A DNA stretch of 64,000 nt from Emergencia timonensis (lineage in GTDB: Bacteria > Bacillota > Clostridia > Peptostreptococcales > Anaerovoracaceae). The notes under the pieces are model-generated. The model saw only the letters and a list, made by a program, of their open reading frames with translations. It was not told where the DNA came from and ran no database searches. The position numbers and the translations under genes were made by a program. Position 1 is the first letter of the stretch. Every line of letters starts with the position of its first letter. The stretch covers positions 1,984,001 through 2,048,000 of the forward strand of contig NZ_FLKM01000009.1 of the NCBI RefSeq assembly GCF_900086585.1. The letters are read 5' to 3'. Positions 8,593 through 17,056 of this stretch are shown piece after piece.

Positions 8593-9615
8593 TTAAATAT
8601 CCTCCGCAATTCTTTTCGCTATGGCTGCAATTTCAACGCCATAATTCCTCGACAAGTCAACGTTTAGTACCCCTTCTTTTTGGTCTAGCTGAACAGCTTC
8701 CGGGTCTTTAGAAATCCATATTTCTTCATCAGATTCTTGGCGCCAATCGTCTCCAGCAAAATTCTCTATGACTAAAAGCTTCGATCCGTCTGCTTTTTTC
8801 CTTATTGCCTGGGAAATGTTTTCATAATAAGCTGCAGGTTCATGATTCTGCCAGCGGTGAACAAATACGACTAGATTTGAATTTTCTAAGACGGTCTTAT
8901 TCTCCCTGCTAAGATGGCTGCCTATGTCAAGCAGAAGATAATCGTACTCGCCCAGCCCATCCACTTTTTTTAAAAGTTGTGACATCAAGGCAGGTTTGAT
9001 ATCGTTAAAATAAGCGTTCATCACGCCGGTGTTTATGTAATCGAATTCCTCTTCCTTCGTGATAAAGCTCTCTAAGGGAAAATCTTTTCCGGTATCGATA
9101 TAATAGAGCAGCTTCAGCAGACTGGTACTGCCATCACTTTTGAGATATTTCTTCGAATCATCTATGGGACAGAGATTCAGATAAAGAATCCGACTGCCAT
9201 AGGTGCGATACAGCATCTTTGCTGCGGAAATGCATATCATTGTGGTCCCGCTCCCGCCGGCGTCAGAGGCAAAAGTCAGCAAGCGGCATTTACTTGTCCC
9301 TCTGTATTCCAGAACTCGACCTGTCATTTTAAAATAAATAAAAAGCAGGTCATCTATCAAGCTGCGGCTTTCCTCATATTGGAAAAGCCGATAGGGAGTG
9401 GCGTCTCGCTGTTTCAGTTCCTGATTCTGCACCAGCTGTACAACTTTCGGATTGTCACTTTCCCTAGACGACAGAATCATATCCAGTTCTTCTTTTGAAT
9501 CCATATTGTTGATAAGAACAAAATGGATCGTCCTGCTTTCCCTGGCAAGTCCAATTGCCAAGGCTCTGGCAAAGACTCTGTCGTCGTGATAAATGCCTAC
9601 TTTAATTATTTCCAT
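8593..9615 (-). CDS. tadZ: TadZ/CpaE-like ParA-superfamily localisation protein
   Basis: A 340-residue protein with an N-terminal receiver-like half and a C-terminal MinD/ParA-like half, as in TadZ/CpaE proteins that place the pilus machine in the cell. The loop that should be a deviant Walker A reads SDAGGSGTT (about residues 117-125): both lysines normally found in KGGxGKT are missing, so ATP binding may be weak or lost. DYLLLDIG (Walker B-like) is kept. It is the first gene of the operon, with a promoter just upstream and GGAGG before the ATG. Confidence 0.75.
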   Translation of the reverse strand: MEIIKVGIYHDDRVFARALAIGLARESRTIHFVLINNMDSKEELDMILSSRESDNPKVVQLVQNQELKQRDATPYRLFQYEESRSLIDDLLFIYFKMTGRVLEYRGTSKCRLLTFASDAGGSGTTMICISAAKMLYRTYGSRILYLNLCPIDDSKKYLKSDGSTSLLKLLYYIDTGKDFPLESFITKEEEFDYINTGVMNAYFNDIKPALMSQLLKKVDGLGEYDYLLLDIGSHLSRENKTVLENSNLVVFVHRWQNHEPAAYYENISQAIRKKADGSKLLVIENFAGDDWRQESDEEIWISKDPEAVQLDQKEGVLNVDLSRNYGVEIAAIAKRIAEDI

Positions 9616-9639
9616 ATTCTTCCTCCTTTCTCTGAGGAT

Positions 9640-9668
9640 AGAATATCATTTTTGTAAAAATATGTCAA
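9640..9668 (-). promoter_or_regulatory. promoter of the Tad-like operon
   Basis: Read leftward, TTGACA (9668-9663) and TATTCT (9645-9640) are spaced by 17 bp and lie about 25 bp before the tadZ start codon, so the leader is very short. Confidence 0.75.
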
Positions 9669-9686
9669 CCATATTTTTCTATTTTT

Positions 9687-10379
9687 TTAGTTTTTTGCTA
9701 GTTCTTTCAACTTTGCCAATGCGTCATTCAGCCCGCCAATTTCGTTGACTAGTCCCATTTTCACTGCATCTGGTCCGAAGAGAACGGTACCCACATCGTT
9801 AGACATGTTTCCAGTCTGGTTCATCTTTGCTTCTACGTCCTCTTTGACAGCGTTGGAATGCTCCACGATAAAATCTACTACGCGCTCCTGTGTCCTTCTC
9901 ATATACTCGAATGTTGCGTCTGCCGTAATCAATGTTCCGCTGGTTCTGATCGGATGCATGGTCATAGTCGCAGTCTTTGCAACAAAAGAATAATTTGAGG
10001 ATACTGCCAACGGAATGCCGATGCTATGACCGCCTCCAATGACCAGTGTCACTGTCGGTTTGGAGAGAGAGGCAATCAGCTCCGCTAAAGCCAGTCCTGC
10101 TTCTACGTCACCGCCTACGGTATTTAAAATCAGCAGCAGCCCTTTGATTTCTGGGTTCTCCTCTACTGCAACCAGTTGAGGGATCAGGTGCTCATACTTT
10201 GTCGTCTTGTTGTCAGTAGGAAGCGCCGTATGTCCCTCAATACTCCCTATGATATTGATATACTGGAAATCACTTTTAAAAGTACTGCCGGTTGACAACA
10301 GACCTAATTCTTTAATCAAATCTACAGATTCTGTATCTTTTTCTTCACCTGTACTCTTTTTTTCTTTTTCTTCACTCAT
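9687..10379 (-). CDS. TepA/ClpP-like serine protease
   Basis: A 230-residue member of the ClpP/crotonase clan resembling Bacillus TepA (YmfB). Key marks are the nucleophile context GGGHSIGIPLA and the later MHPIRTSG with the presumed catalytic His, followed by the helical C-terminal part. The first 30 residues are charged and low in complexity. The ATG at 10379 is chosen because the product then begins at the charged tail; the upstream extension would run into the divergent ylmC promoter. TepA has been linked to protein export and spore development in Bacillus; the role here is inferred. Confidence 0.8.
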   Translation of the reverse strand: MSEEKEKKSTGEEKDTESVDLIKELGLLSTGSTFKSDFQYINIIGSIEGHTALPTDNKTTKYEHLIPQLVAVEENPEIKGLLLILNTVGGDVEAGLALAELIASLSKPTVTLVIGGGHSIGIPLAVSSNYSFVAKTATMTMHPIRTSGTLITADATFEYMRRTQERVVDFIVEHSNAVKEDVEAKMNQTGNMSNDVGTVLFGPDAVKMGLVNEIGGLNDALAKLKELAKN

Positions 10380-10437
10380 ATCTTTCGCCCTTTCATCGTA
10401 AAATTTAAGTATATTATTTGCAAAGGATGTGTGATTT

Positions 10438-10671
10438 ATGCTGTTAAGCGAAATTGGCGATAAAGAAGTCATCGATTTGACGAAAGGAAGCCGCCACGGA
10501 TCATTTTGGGACGCAGAAATGCTCTTTAACGAAAGCGACGGAAAAATTAAAGCGCTGCTGGTACCCAATCTTCAAGGAAAAAGCAGGTTCTCCAGTGCTC
10601 ATGATACCATGCAGCTGCCATGGGAATCCATCGTAAAAATTGGCGAGGATATCATTATTTTCAGATCTTGA
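10438..10671 (+). CDS. ylmC: YlmC/YmxH family sporulation-type protein
   Basis: A 77-residue PRC-barrel-like protein of the YlmC/YmxH family, which is widespread in endospore-forming Firmicutes and often sporulation-linked. LLSEIGDKEVIDL at the start and LPWESIVKIGEDIIIF at the end are family-typical. It diverges from the TepA-like gene with 58 bp between start codons, an arrangement also seen in Bacillus-type genomes where ymxH and tepA are near neighbours. The ribosome binding site is AAAGGATGTG. Confidence 0.85.
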   Translation: MLLSEIGDKEVIDLTKGSRHGSFWDAEMLFNESDGKIKALLVPNLQGKSRFSSAHDTMQLPWESIVKIGEDIIIFRS

Positions 10672-10682
10672 TAAAAAAAAGA

Positions 10683-10711
10683 TTGACAAATTCTAAAACT
10701 GGGTATACAAT
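10683..10711 (+). promoter_or_regulatory. promoter of the riboflavin operon
   Basis: TTGACA (10683-10688) and TACAAT (10706-10711) with a 17-bp spacer, ending 27 bp before the FMN riboswitch. It lies right behind the ylmC stop codon. Confidence 0.8.
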
Positions 10712-10738
10712 TCGTGTTAGTTGAAAAGTACATAAAAT

Positions 10739-10848
10739 GATCTTCAGGGCAGGGTGAAATTCCCGATCGGCGGTATAGTCCGCGAGCGCTTTAGCGCAAG
10801 ATTTGGTGAGATTCCAAAACCGACAGTATAGTCTGGATGGAAGAAGAT
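10739..10848 (+). promoter_or_regulatory. FMN riboswitch (RFN element)
   Basis: The conserved RFN blocks are all present in order: GATCTTCAGGGCAGGGTG, AATTCCCGATCGGCGG, the variable P3 hairpin GCGCTTTAGCGC, GTGAGATTCC, CCGACAGTATAGTCTGGATG and the closing GAAGAAGAT that pairs with the first block. When FMN is bound, transcription of the rib genes should stop at the terminators downstream. Confidence 0.97.
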
Positions 10849-10888
10849 AGAAACAAAAGTGATATGTTTTTGTTTACTTAATTTATTT

Positions 10889-10927
10889 GCTCTGGAATTT
10901 TTATATTTCCAGAGCTTATGTTTTTTG
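10889..10927 (+). terminator. first terminator after the FMN aptamer
   Basis: Stem GCTCTGGAA (10889-10897) and TTCCAGAGC (10907-10915), then TTATGTTTTTTG. This is the probable expression platform of the riboswitch. Confidence 0.85.
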
Positions 10928-11001
10928 TAGAGAACAGTAATTTTTGTTATGACCTGCGATTCTTTTTAGACGAATTGACATGGTACATAGAACAATACCC
11001 G

Positions 11002-11035
11002 CCCTGAAACCCATCGGTTTCAGGGTATTTATTTT
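11002..11035 (+). terminator. second terminator-like hairpin before ribD
   Basis: A perfect 10-bp stem CCCTGAAACC (11002-11011) and GGTTTCAGGG (11016-11025) with a CATC loop, followed by TATTTATTTTTG. Having two strong hairpins in series between aptamer and ribD is unusual; one may be the working terminator and the other a backup or a processing site. Confidence 0.75.
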
Positions 11036-11105
11036 TGCAGATATATTTAGCCGGCATTTGCCGCCGCTGCACTTTGAAAATGCTCCCGCATAAGGAGGTA
11101 CTGTC

Positions 11106-12209
11106 ATGAGCAATAGAAAATACATGGAGCTGGCAATAGAGCTGGCAGAAAAAGCAAGAGGATTTACCAATCCCAACCCTTTGGTGGGCGCAGTTATCGT
11201 AAAAGAAGACCGCATCATCGGTCGTGGTTATCATGAAAAATACGGACAGCTTCACGCTGAGAGGAACGCGCTGGCCTCATGTACAGAAGATCCGAAAGGC
11301 GCTGTCATGTACGTCACCCTGGAACCCTGCTGTCACTACGGCAAGACGCCGCCATGCACGGAGGCGATCATCGCAGGTGGCCTGTCAAAGGTTTTTATCG
11401 GCTCGCGTGATCCTAATCCCCTCGTCAGCGGTAAAGGGGTCAAAATGCTCCAGGATGCCGGTATCGAGGTAACGACAGATTTTATGAAAGAGGAATGTGA
11501 TGCTTTAAATCCGGTGTTTTTTCACTTTATCACCCATCAGACGCCCTATGTGGTCATGAAATATGCCATGACTATGGACGGCAAAATTGCCACCGTTACG
11601 GGAGCATCAAAATGGATTACTGGTGAAAAAGCGCGGGAAAATGTGCATAGAGACCGGCATCACTATGCGGCCATCATGGCGGGCAAAGGGACAATCATCA
11701 AAGACGATCCCCTGCTGACCTGCAGAATAAACGGCGGTAAACACCCCATCCGCATTATCTGCGACAGCCAGCTGACAATCCCTATTACTGCCAAGGTTGT
11801 CACTACCACCGCAGAAGCTGCCACCATCATCGCTACTTCCTGCAGGGATAAGGGCAGACAGCAGCCCTACATTGACCAGGGCTGCCGTATCTTAGAAATT
11901 CCCCTATCAGCAGATAACCACCTCTCCCTGCCCCATCTGATGAAAGACTTAGCTGCGGACGGCATTGACAGTATTCTGCTGGAAGGCGGCGGGGCCTTAA
12001 ACTGGTCCGCTTTAGAGGCTGGTATCGTAAACAAAGTACAGACTTATATCGCTCCGAAGATTTTCGGCGGCGAAACGGCCAAGACACCCGTAGCTGGAGT
12101 GGGTGTTGCCCTTCCCAGCCAAGCATATCAGCTGGTCAATCCAAAATTCACTGCAATGGGCGACGACATTCTGATAGAAAGCGAGGTATTGCCATGTTCA
12201 CAGGAATGA
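11106..12209 (+). CDS. ribD: bifunctional riboflavin deaminase/reductase RibD
   Basis: RibD carries out the second and third steps from GTP: deamination of the pyrimidine ring and reduction of the ribosyl side chain. The 367-residue protein has the N-terminal cytidine-deaminase-like domain with zinc ligands His50 (in HAERNAL), Cys75 and Cys84 (PCCHYGKTPPC) and the catalytic Glu52, then the DHFR-like reductase domain from about 145 (MDGKIAT, then SILLEGGG). AAGGAGG precedes the ATG. It is the first gene of the operon and overlaps ribE by 16 bp. Confidence 0.97.
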   Translation: MSNRKYMELAIELAEKARGFTNPNPLVGAVIVKEDRIIGRGYHEKYGQLHAERNALASCTEDPKGAVMYVTLEPCCHYGKTPPCTEAIIAGGLSKVFIGSRDPNPLVSGKGVKMLQDAGIEVTTDFMKEECDALNPVFFHFITHQTPYVVMKYAMTMDGKIATVTGASKWITGEKARENVHRDRHHYAAIMAGKGTIIKDDPLLTCRINGGKHPIRIICDSQLTIPITAKVVTTTAEAATIIATSCRDKGRQQPYIDQGCRILEIPLSADNHLSLPHLMKDLAADGIDSILLEGGGALNWSALEAGIVNKVQTYIAPKIFGGETAKTPVAGVGVALPSQAYQLVNPKFTAMGDDILIESEVLPCSQE

Positions 12210-12841
12210 TAGAAGAAATCGGCACCATAGGCGCCGTCAATAAAATCGCAGCTGCCGCGGTACTCAGTATTCAATGTCAAAAAATATTGGAGGACATCCG
12301 TCTGGGAGACAGCATCGCCGTCAATGGCGTCTGCCTGACCGTCACCTCCTTTGATGAAGCCGGTTTCACTGCTGATGTGATGCATGAAACCTTGAACCGG
12401 TCCTCTCTCGGTTGTTTAAAGCCGGGCAGTCACGTAAATCTGGAGCGGGCAATGGCTGCCTGCGGCAGATTTGGCGGACATATTGTCAGCGGTCATATCG
12501 ATGGAACGGGAAAAATCACCAGCCTAAAGAGAGATGCCAATGCAATCTGGTATACGATAACATGTGAAAAACAGCTCCTGCGCTATATTATTGAGAAAGG
12601 CTCCATCGCCATTGATGGAATCAGCCTTACGGTAGCCAAGGTCACAAGGGAGACTTTCAGTGTTTCCATTATCCCCCATACTCTGACAGAGACCATCTTG
12701 TCAGAAAAAAAAGCAGGCGATACGATCAATTTGGAAAATGACTGCATTGGAAAGTACGTGGAGCGCTTTATGCAGTTTGGAAAGAACGCACAAGAAGAGA
12801 GCAAAATTACGGAAAATTTTTTAATAGAAAACGGATTTTAA
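12194..12841 (+). CDS. ribE: riboflavin synthase, alpha chain
   Basis: Riboflavin synthase, which dismutates two lumazines into riboflavin. The 215-residue protein has the two lumazine-binding barrels (about 1-95 and 96-195), with the signature starts MFTGMIEEIG and VSGHIDGTGKI, and NGVCLTV and DGISLTV in equivalent positions. Its start lies inside ribD (16-bp overlap), indicating coupled translation. Length is normal for the family. Confidence 0.96.
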   Translation: MFTGMIEEIGTIGAVNKIAAAAVLSIQCQKILEDIRLGDSIAVNGVCLTVTSFDEAGFTADVMHETLNRSSLGCLKPGSHVNLERAMAACGRFGGHIVSGHIDGTGKITSLKRDANAIWYTITCEKQLLRYIIEKGSIAIDGISLTVAKVTRETFSVSIIPHTLTETILSEKKAGDTINLENDCIGKYVERFMQFGKNAQEESKITENFLIENGF

Positions 12842-12853
12842 TAGGAGGTAACT

Positions 12854-14059
12854 ATGAAGGATTTTAAATTCAATACCATCGAAGAGGCTTTAGAGGATCT
12901 GCGTCAGGGAAAAATCATCCTCTGCACAGACGACCCAGACAGAGAAAACGAGGGCGATTTCATCTGCAGCGCAGAGGCCGCCACCACAGAAAACGTAAAC
13001 TTTATGGCCAAATATGGCAAAGGACTGATCTGCATGCCTATGGGCGAAGCAATCTGCCGCAAGCTCCAGCTTCCTCAGATGGTTGAAGAAAACACCGACA
13101 ATCACAGCACTGCCTTTACGGTCTCCATCGACCATGTAGAAACGACTACCGGCATTTCTGCTGAAGAAAGAGGTTTTACTGCCAGAAAATGTGTCGATAA
13201 AGACGCAAAACCAGAAGACTTCAGGCGGCCTGGTCACATGTTTCCGCTACTTTCAAAGAAAAACGGCGTTTTGGAACGAAATGGCCATACTGAAGCAACG
13301 GTTGATCTGATGAGGCTTTCCGGCCTGGAGGAGTGCGGTCTCTGCTGTGAAATCATGAGAGATGACGGCACCATGATGCGCACGCCAGAACTGAAAGAAT
13401 TGGCGGCAAAGCACGATATCAAATTCATCACCATCAAAGACCTGCAGGAATACAGAAAAAAACACGATCAACTGGTCGAATGTGTTGCCGTCACCAAGCT
13501 GCCGACAAAATTCGGAAGCTTTGTCGCTCACGGTTATGTGAACAAGCTCAATGGAGAACACCATATCGCCCTGGTCAAAGGCGACATCAAAGACGGAGAG
13601 GATCTGCTCTGTCGAGTACACTCCGAGTGCCTGACCGGAGACGCTTTCGGTTCTACTAAATGTGACTGCGGGCAGCAGCTTTCTGCCGCTTTGATGCAGA
13701 TTGAAAAGGAAGGCAGAGGCATTTTGCTTTACATGCGTCAAGAAGGCAGAGGGATCGGCCTCATCAATAAGCTGAAGGCTTATGAACTGCAAGATCAAGG
13801 AATGGACACTTTAGAAGCCAACCTGGCGCTGGGTTTTGCCGGCGATCTGCGGGAATACTACATCGGCGCTCAGATATTAAAAGATCTGGGTGCGAAGACA
13901 CTGCGTCTGCTGACCAATAATCCGCAGAAGATTTACGAACTGAAGGAATTCGGCATGGAGATTACCCATCGTGTACCGATTGAAATGCCGGCTACAACCC
14001 ATGATCTCTTCTACCTGAAGACAAAACAAGAGAAAATGGGCCATATTCTAAATTATTAA
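12854..14059 (+). CDS. ribBA: bifunctional DHBP synthase / GTP cyclohydrolase II RibBA
   Basis: A 401-residue fusion that makes both starting compounds of the pathway. The RibB half (about 1-200) shows DDPDRENEGDF (acidic metal site), STAFTVS and RPGHMFPL. The RibA half (about 206-401) shows the zinc ligands Cys259, Cys270 and Cys272 in SECLTGDAFGSTKCDC, and RQEGRGIGL. Both halves look intact. It follows ribE after 12 bp with an AGGAGG site and precedes ribH by 34 bp. Confidence 0.97.
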   Translation: MKDFKFNTIEEALEDLRQGKIILCTDDPDRENEGDFICSAEAATTENVNFMAKYGKGLICMPMGEAICRKLQLPQMVEENTDNHSTAFTVSIDHVETTTGISAEERGFTARKCVDKDAKPEDFRRPGHMFPLLSKKNGVLERNGHTEATVDLMRLSGLEECGLCCEIMRDDGTMMRTPELKELAAKHDIKFITIKDLQEYRKKHDQLVECVAVTKLPTKFGSFVAHGYVNKLNGEHHIALVKGDIKDGEDLLCRVHSECLTGDAFGSTKCDCGQQLSAALMQIEKEGRGILLYMRQEGRGIGLINKLKAYELQDQGMDTLEANLALGFAGDLREYYIGAQILKDLGAKTLRLLTNNPQKIYELKEFGMEITHRVPIEMPATTHDLFYLKTKQEKMGHILNY

Positions 14060-14093
14060 CGATGCCGGACGTCCCGGCGAAGGAGGTTTTTCA

Positions 14094-14561
14094 ATGAAAG
14101 TATATGAAGGAAAATTAGTATCAAAAGAAATAAAGGTGGGCATCGTCTGTGCCAGATTCAACGAATTTATCGTATCCAAGCTGCTTGGCGGCGCTTTAGA
14201 CGGACTAAAACGCCACGATGTCCACGAGGACCAAATTGAGGTAGCTTGGTGTCCCGGCGCATTTGAAATACCACTCATTGCACAGAAGATGGTAAATAGC
14301 GGGAAATATGACGCAGTCATCTGCCTGGGCGCCGTCATTAGAGGAAATACGTCTCACTACGACTTCGTATGCTCCGAAGTATCAAAGGGCATCGCATCGG
14401 TCTCATTGCACGCTGATATGCCCGTCATGTTCGGAATCCTCACTACTGACAACATCGAGCAAGCCATCGAGCGTGCTGGCACGAAAGCCGGAAATAAGGG
14501 TTACGACTGCGCAGTAGGCGCCATCGAAATGGTGAACCTGATCAACGAAATCGAGAGTTGA
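14094..14561 (+). CDS. ribH: 6,7-dimethyl-8-ribityllumazine synthase
   Basis: Lumazine synthase, which condenses the RibA/RibD product with DHBP and forms icosahedral shells around riboflavin synthase. The 155-residue product has CARFNEFIV near the start, WCPGAFEIP (about 43-51), GAVIRGNTSHYDFV with the catalytic His, and GNKGYDCA near the end. AAGGAGG precedes the ATG. It is the last gene of the FMN-controlled operon. Confidence 0.97.
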   Translation: MKVYEGKLVSKEIKVGIVCARFNEFIVSKLLGGALDGLKRHDVHEDQIEVAWCPGAFEIPLIAQKMVNSGKYDAVICLGAVIRGNTSHYDFVCSEVSKGIASVSLHADMPVMFGILTTDNIEQAIERAGTKAGNKGYDCAVGAIEMVNLINEIES

Positions 14562-14580
14562 TCTTCTCTTTAGAGAAGAT
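14561..14580. terminator. hairpin between convergent genes
   Basis: A perfect 8-bp stem ATCTTCTC (14561-14568) and GAGAAGAT (14573-14580) overlapping the stop codons of ribH and the DUF4143 gene. There is no clear T-run on either side, so it is a weak or Rho-independent-like terminator at best. Confidence 0.45.
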
Positions 14581-15796
14581 GACAAGGAAGAAGATAATCC
14601 TGCTCGTCGATCAGTTCAACTTCTTTACAAGAACATATAATACCGCCGCTGCCTCTGATGATAGACTTTTCGTCAAAGAGTGAAAACTTCTTTGTCACGT
14701 CTCTCCAAGGGGCCGCGGCTTTATCGATTTCAAAAGGATGAAGTTTTCTTCCCGCAACGACGACAACATCAATTTCCCGGCAATTGCAGTCTCGCAAAAA
14801 ACGCAGCTTTATGCCGTCACTTCGGTTTGCGAAATTCTTTACAAGTTCCATGATGACAAAATTCTCAAAATAGGCTGCGCTTTCTGCTCCATACATCAGT
14901 TCTTCCGGCGTCTTCCAATTAGAAATATAGGAACAGAGCCCCGTATCAGTAAAATACAGCTTCGGCCTACCGATCAAACGCGGTATTTCATCATTCTCAT
15001 ACGGTTCCAACAGATATATGACCCCTATATCAATCAAAAGCTGCAGCCATTTGGTAGCTGTCGGACAGGAAACGCCTGACGCTTGTGCCAGCCGCCTCAC
15101 AGAAAGAACCTTACAGATGTTTACGGCGCAGGCAGAGAGAAAATCGCTGAATTCCGTAAGGTGTTTGACCTTTTTACTCTGCTGCACCTGATACATCAGC
15201 CCTTCGTAAAAGTAATGCCAAAAACGTTTTGTTTTATTTTTCTGTGAGATATCGATCATATCTGGCAGGCCACCCCGCCAAATGTGACGAAACGTCTCTG
15301 CAGAATTTTTCTTCGGCGCCAATCGTTCTCTAACCTTCATTTCGTCATAAGAAAAGTGGAGTGGCGCTTCCAAGGCAAGGTTCTTCTTCTCTCTCATTGA
15401 CAAGCCATACATTTCTAAAACGACAACGCTGCTGCCCAGTATGTCCTTAGCGTCTTTTATAAAAGCTGCCTTGGGCGGACAAGCCAGCCAGAACAATCCC
15501 GACTCTTCACTCTGCTCGCAAATTTCTTTCATTTTATGTAGAATTGACGGTGCAAAATGTATTTCGTTGATGATAACGGGCGGTCTGAAAATCTCGAAGA
15601 ACAGATCGGGTTCAGTATCCGCCAAAGTCCGCGGATGCAGATCATCAAGGGATACATAAGTGCGATTTTGACCTTGGGACAAGTGTTTCATCATGGTGGT
15701 CTTTCCAATCTGTTCCGCTCCCACCACTAAAACGACTTTGTATGTTCTATTTGCCTCAAGGAAACTCTGTTCAATACTCCTGGTGATATATTCCAT
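14570..15796 (-). CDS. AAA ATPase with DUF4143 domain
   Basis: A 408-residue P-loop protein with Walker A GAEQIGKTT near residues 26-34, a Walker B-like segment ending in INEIH, a winged-helix region around SVRRLAQASGVSCPTATKWL and the C-terminal DUF4143 domain with ENFVIMELVKNF and the restriction-endonuclease-like RDCNCREIDVVV. These are common stand-alone proteins of uncertain role. The ATG at 15796 is chosen for its GGAGGA site. The usual Walker A Gly-x-Arg-Arg-x-Gly-Lys of the family is replaced by Ala-Glu-Gln-Ile. Confidence 0.85.
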   Translation of the reverse strand: MEYITRSIEQSFLEANRTYKVVLVVGAEQIGKTTMMKHLSQGQNRTYVSLDDLHPRTLADTEPDLFFEIFRPPVIINEIHFAPSILHKMKEICEQSEESGLFWLACPPKAAFIKDAKDILGSSVVVLEMYGLSMREKKNLALEAPLHFSYDEMKVRERLAPKKNSAETFRHIWRGGLPDMIDISQKNKTKRFWHYFYEGLMYQVQQSKKVKHLTEFSDFLSACAVNICKVLSVRRLAQASGVSCPTATKWLQLLIDIGVIYLLEPYENDEIPRLIGRPKLYFTDTGLCSYISNWKTPEELMYGAESAAYFENFVIMELVKNFANRSDGIKLRFLRDCNCREIDVVVVAGRKLHPFEIDKAAAPWRDVTKKFSLFDEKSIIRGSGGIICSCKEVELIDEQDYLLPCHLL

Positions 15797-15822
15797 AGCT
15801 CCTCCTTTCCATCTCTCTTCCA

Positions 15823-15863
15823 AAAGACCTTGTACCAGATATCTTATCCGGTACAAGGTCTTT
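15823..15863 (-). terminator. intrinsic terminator after the alcohol dehydrogenase
   Basis: A 14-bp perfect stem AAAGACCTTGTACC (15823-15836) and GGTACAAGGTCTTT (15850-15863), just beyond the stop of the leftward dehydrogenase gene. Confidence 0.85.
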
Positions 15864-15884
15864 CATGGTCTGTGTGTTGTAATA

Positions 15885-17042
15885 TTATAAAGCGCGTCTA
15901 TAAATTTCTAATACTTCATTACCTGTCAATGGGATGTATGTATCAGTAAACAATCCGTCCAGCTTATCCGCCATTTTCGACAGATTCTCTTCTCCGATGC
16001 CCACGTCAGCCAAAGTTCTTGGAAGTCCTAATTGCGCAAAGAAGGCTCTGGTCCGGTCAATGGATTCCTCTGCGATCTGCCGCGGTTCTCTTTCTGCGTC
16101 GATTCCCCATACGTTGATACCAAATTCGACGAATTTGTCTATGGTCGCCTCCGACAATACATATTCCATCCATACCGGAGTCAAAATGGCAAGTCCGACG
16201 CCATGGGTAATATCGTAAAATGCACTGAGTTCGTGTTCCATAGGATGAACGCACCACTGCACATCACTGCCATACGACAGAAGTCCGTTGATCGCCAGGC
16301 TGGAGGCCCACATCAAATTAGCTCTCGCGTCATAATCCTCTGGATTTTCCATAGCCGCAGGTCCATATTTAATACAAGTCTTCAGCACGGCCTCACACAT
16401 TCTGGCCTGCAGAAAAGCGTCTTTCTCTCTAGTAAAATACACTTCAAAGACATGGCTCATGATATCCGCTGTACCGGCCGCAGTTTGTTTCTGCGATACG
16501 CTGTAAGTAAACTTAGGGTCGAGGATTGAAAACGCCGGTTTAATCAATTCACTGGCTGTATCCAGCTTATCGTTTTTATCCATATCGGATATCACTGCAA
16601 ATCCATCCATTTCAGATCCAGTCGCAGCCAAAGTAAGAATGGTGACAATTGGCAATGCGTCTTTTATTTTGCTGCCGTCTAAGACCAGGTCCCAAGGATC
16701 CCCGTCATATTTTGCTGCCGCTGCAATCATCTTCGCACAGTCGATGGTGCTGCCGCCTCCAATTGCCAAAACAGCATCTATTTCTTTCTCCTTACATAAC
16801 TTCGCGCCCAGAGCGACGGTTTCGATCCGAGGATTGGGATCAACACCTGACAGCTCAAAAAAGCTGACACCGCTCTCTCTCAAAACTGCCGCAGCCTTAT
16901 CATAGATACCGTTGCCTTTGATACTTCCTCCGCCGTAAACCATAAGAACTTTAGTCCCAAACTGGGATATTTTTGAAAGCTTCTTAATCTGTCCTTTGCC
17001 AAAATAAACTTTCGTCGGGATCGAATAATTAAAGTTCTGCAT
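15885..17042 (-). CDS. iron-containing alcohol dehydrogenase (butanol dehydrogenase type)
   Basis: A 385-residue group III alcohol dehydrogenase close in layout to clostridial BdhA and E. coli YqhD. Nucleotide binding is shown by YGGGSIK and IGGGSTIDCAK; metal ligands appear as Asp and His in TADIMSHVFE, His in HPMEHEL and His in DITHGVG. It probably reduces aldehydes with NADPH. It sits 14 bp behind an acyl-CoA synthetase gene and ends at a strong terminator, so the two form an operon; a link between fatty acyl and alcohol metabolism is inference. Confidence 0.9.
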   Translation of the reverse strand: MQNFNYSIPTKVYFGKGQIKKLSKISQFGTKVLMVYGGGSIKGNGIYDKAAAVLRESGVSFFELSGVDPNPRIETVALGAKLCKEKEIDAVLAIGGGSTIDCAKMIAAAAKYDGDPWDLVLDGSKIKDALPIVTILTLAATGSEMDGFAVISDMDKNDKLDTASELIKPAFSILDPKFTYSVSQKQTAAGTADIMSHVFEVYFTREKDAFLQARMCEAVLKTCIKYGPAAMENPEDYDARANLMWASSLAINGLLSYGSDVQWCVHPMEHELSAFYDITHGVGLAILTPVWMEYVLSEATIDKFVEFGINVWGIDAEREPRQIAEESIDRTRAFFAQLGLPRTLADVGIGEENLSKMADKLDGLFTDTYIPLTGNEVLEIYRRAL

Positions 17043-17056
17043 ATTGTCCTCCTCGA

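Noticed and set aside
13253..13798. A 181-codon frame on the minus strand inside ribBA
   Set aside because: It is a shadow of the well-conserved ribBA gene with no start signal and no recognisable domain.
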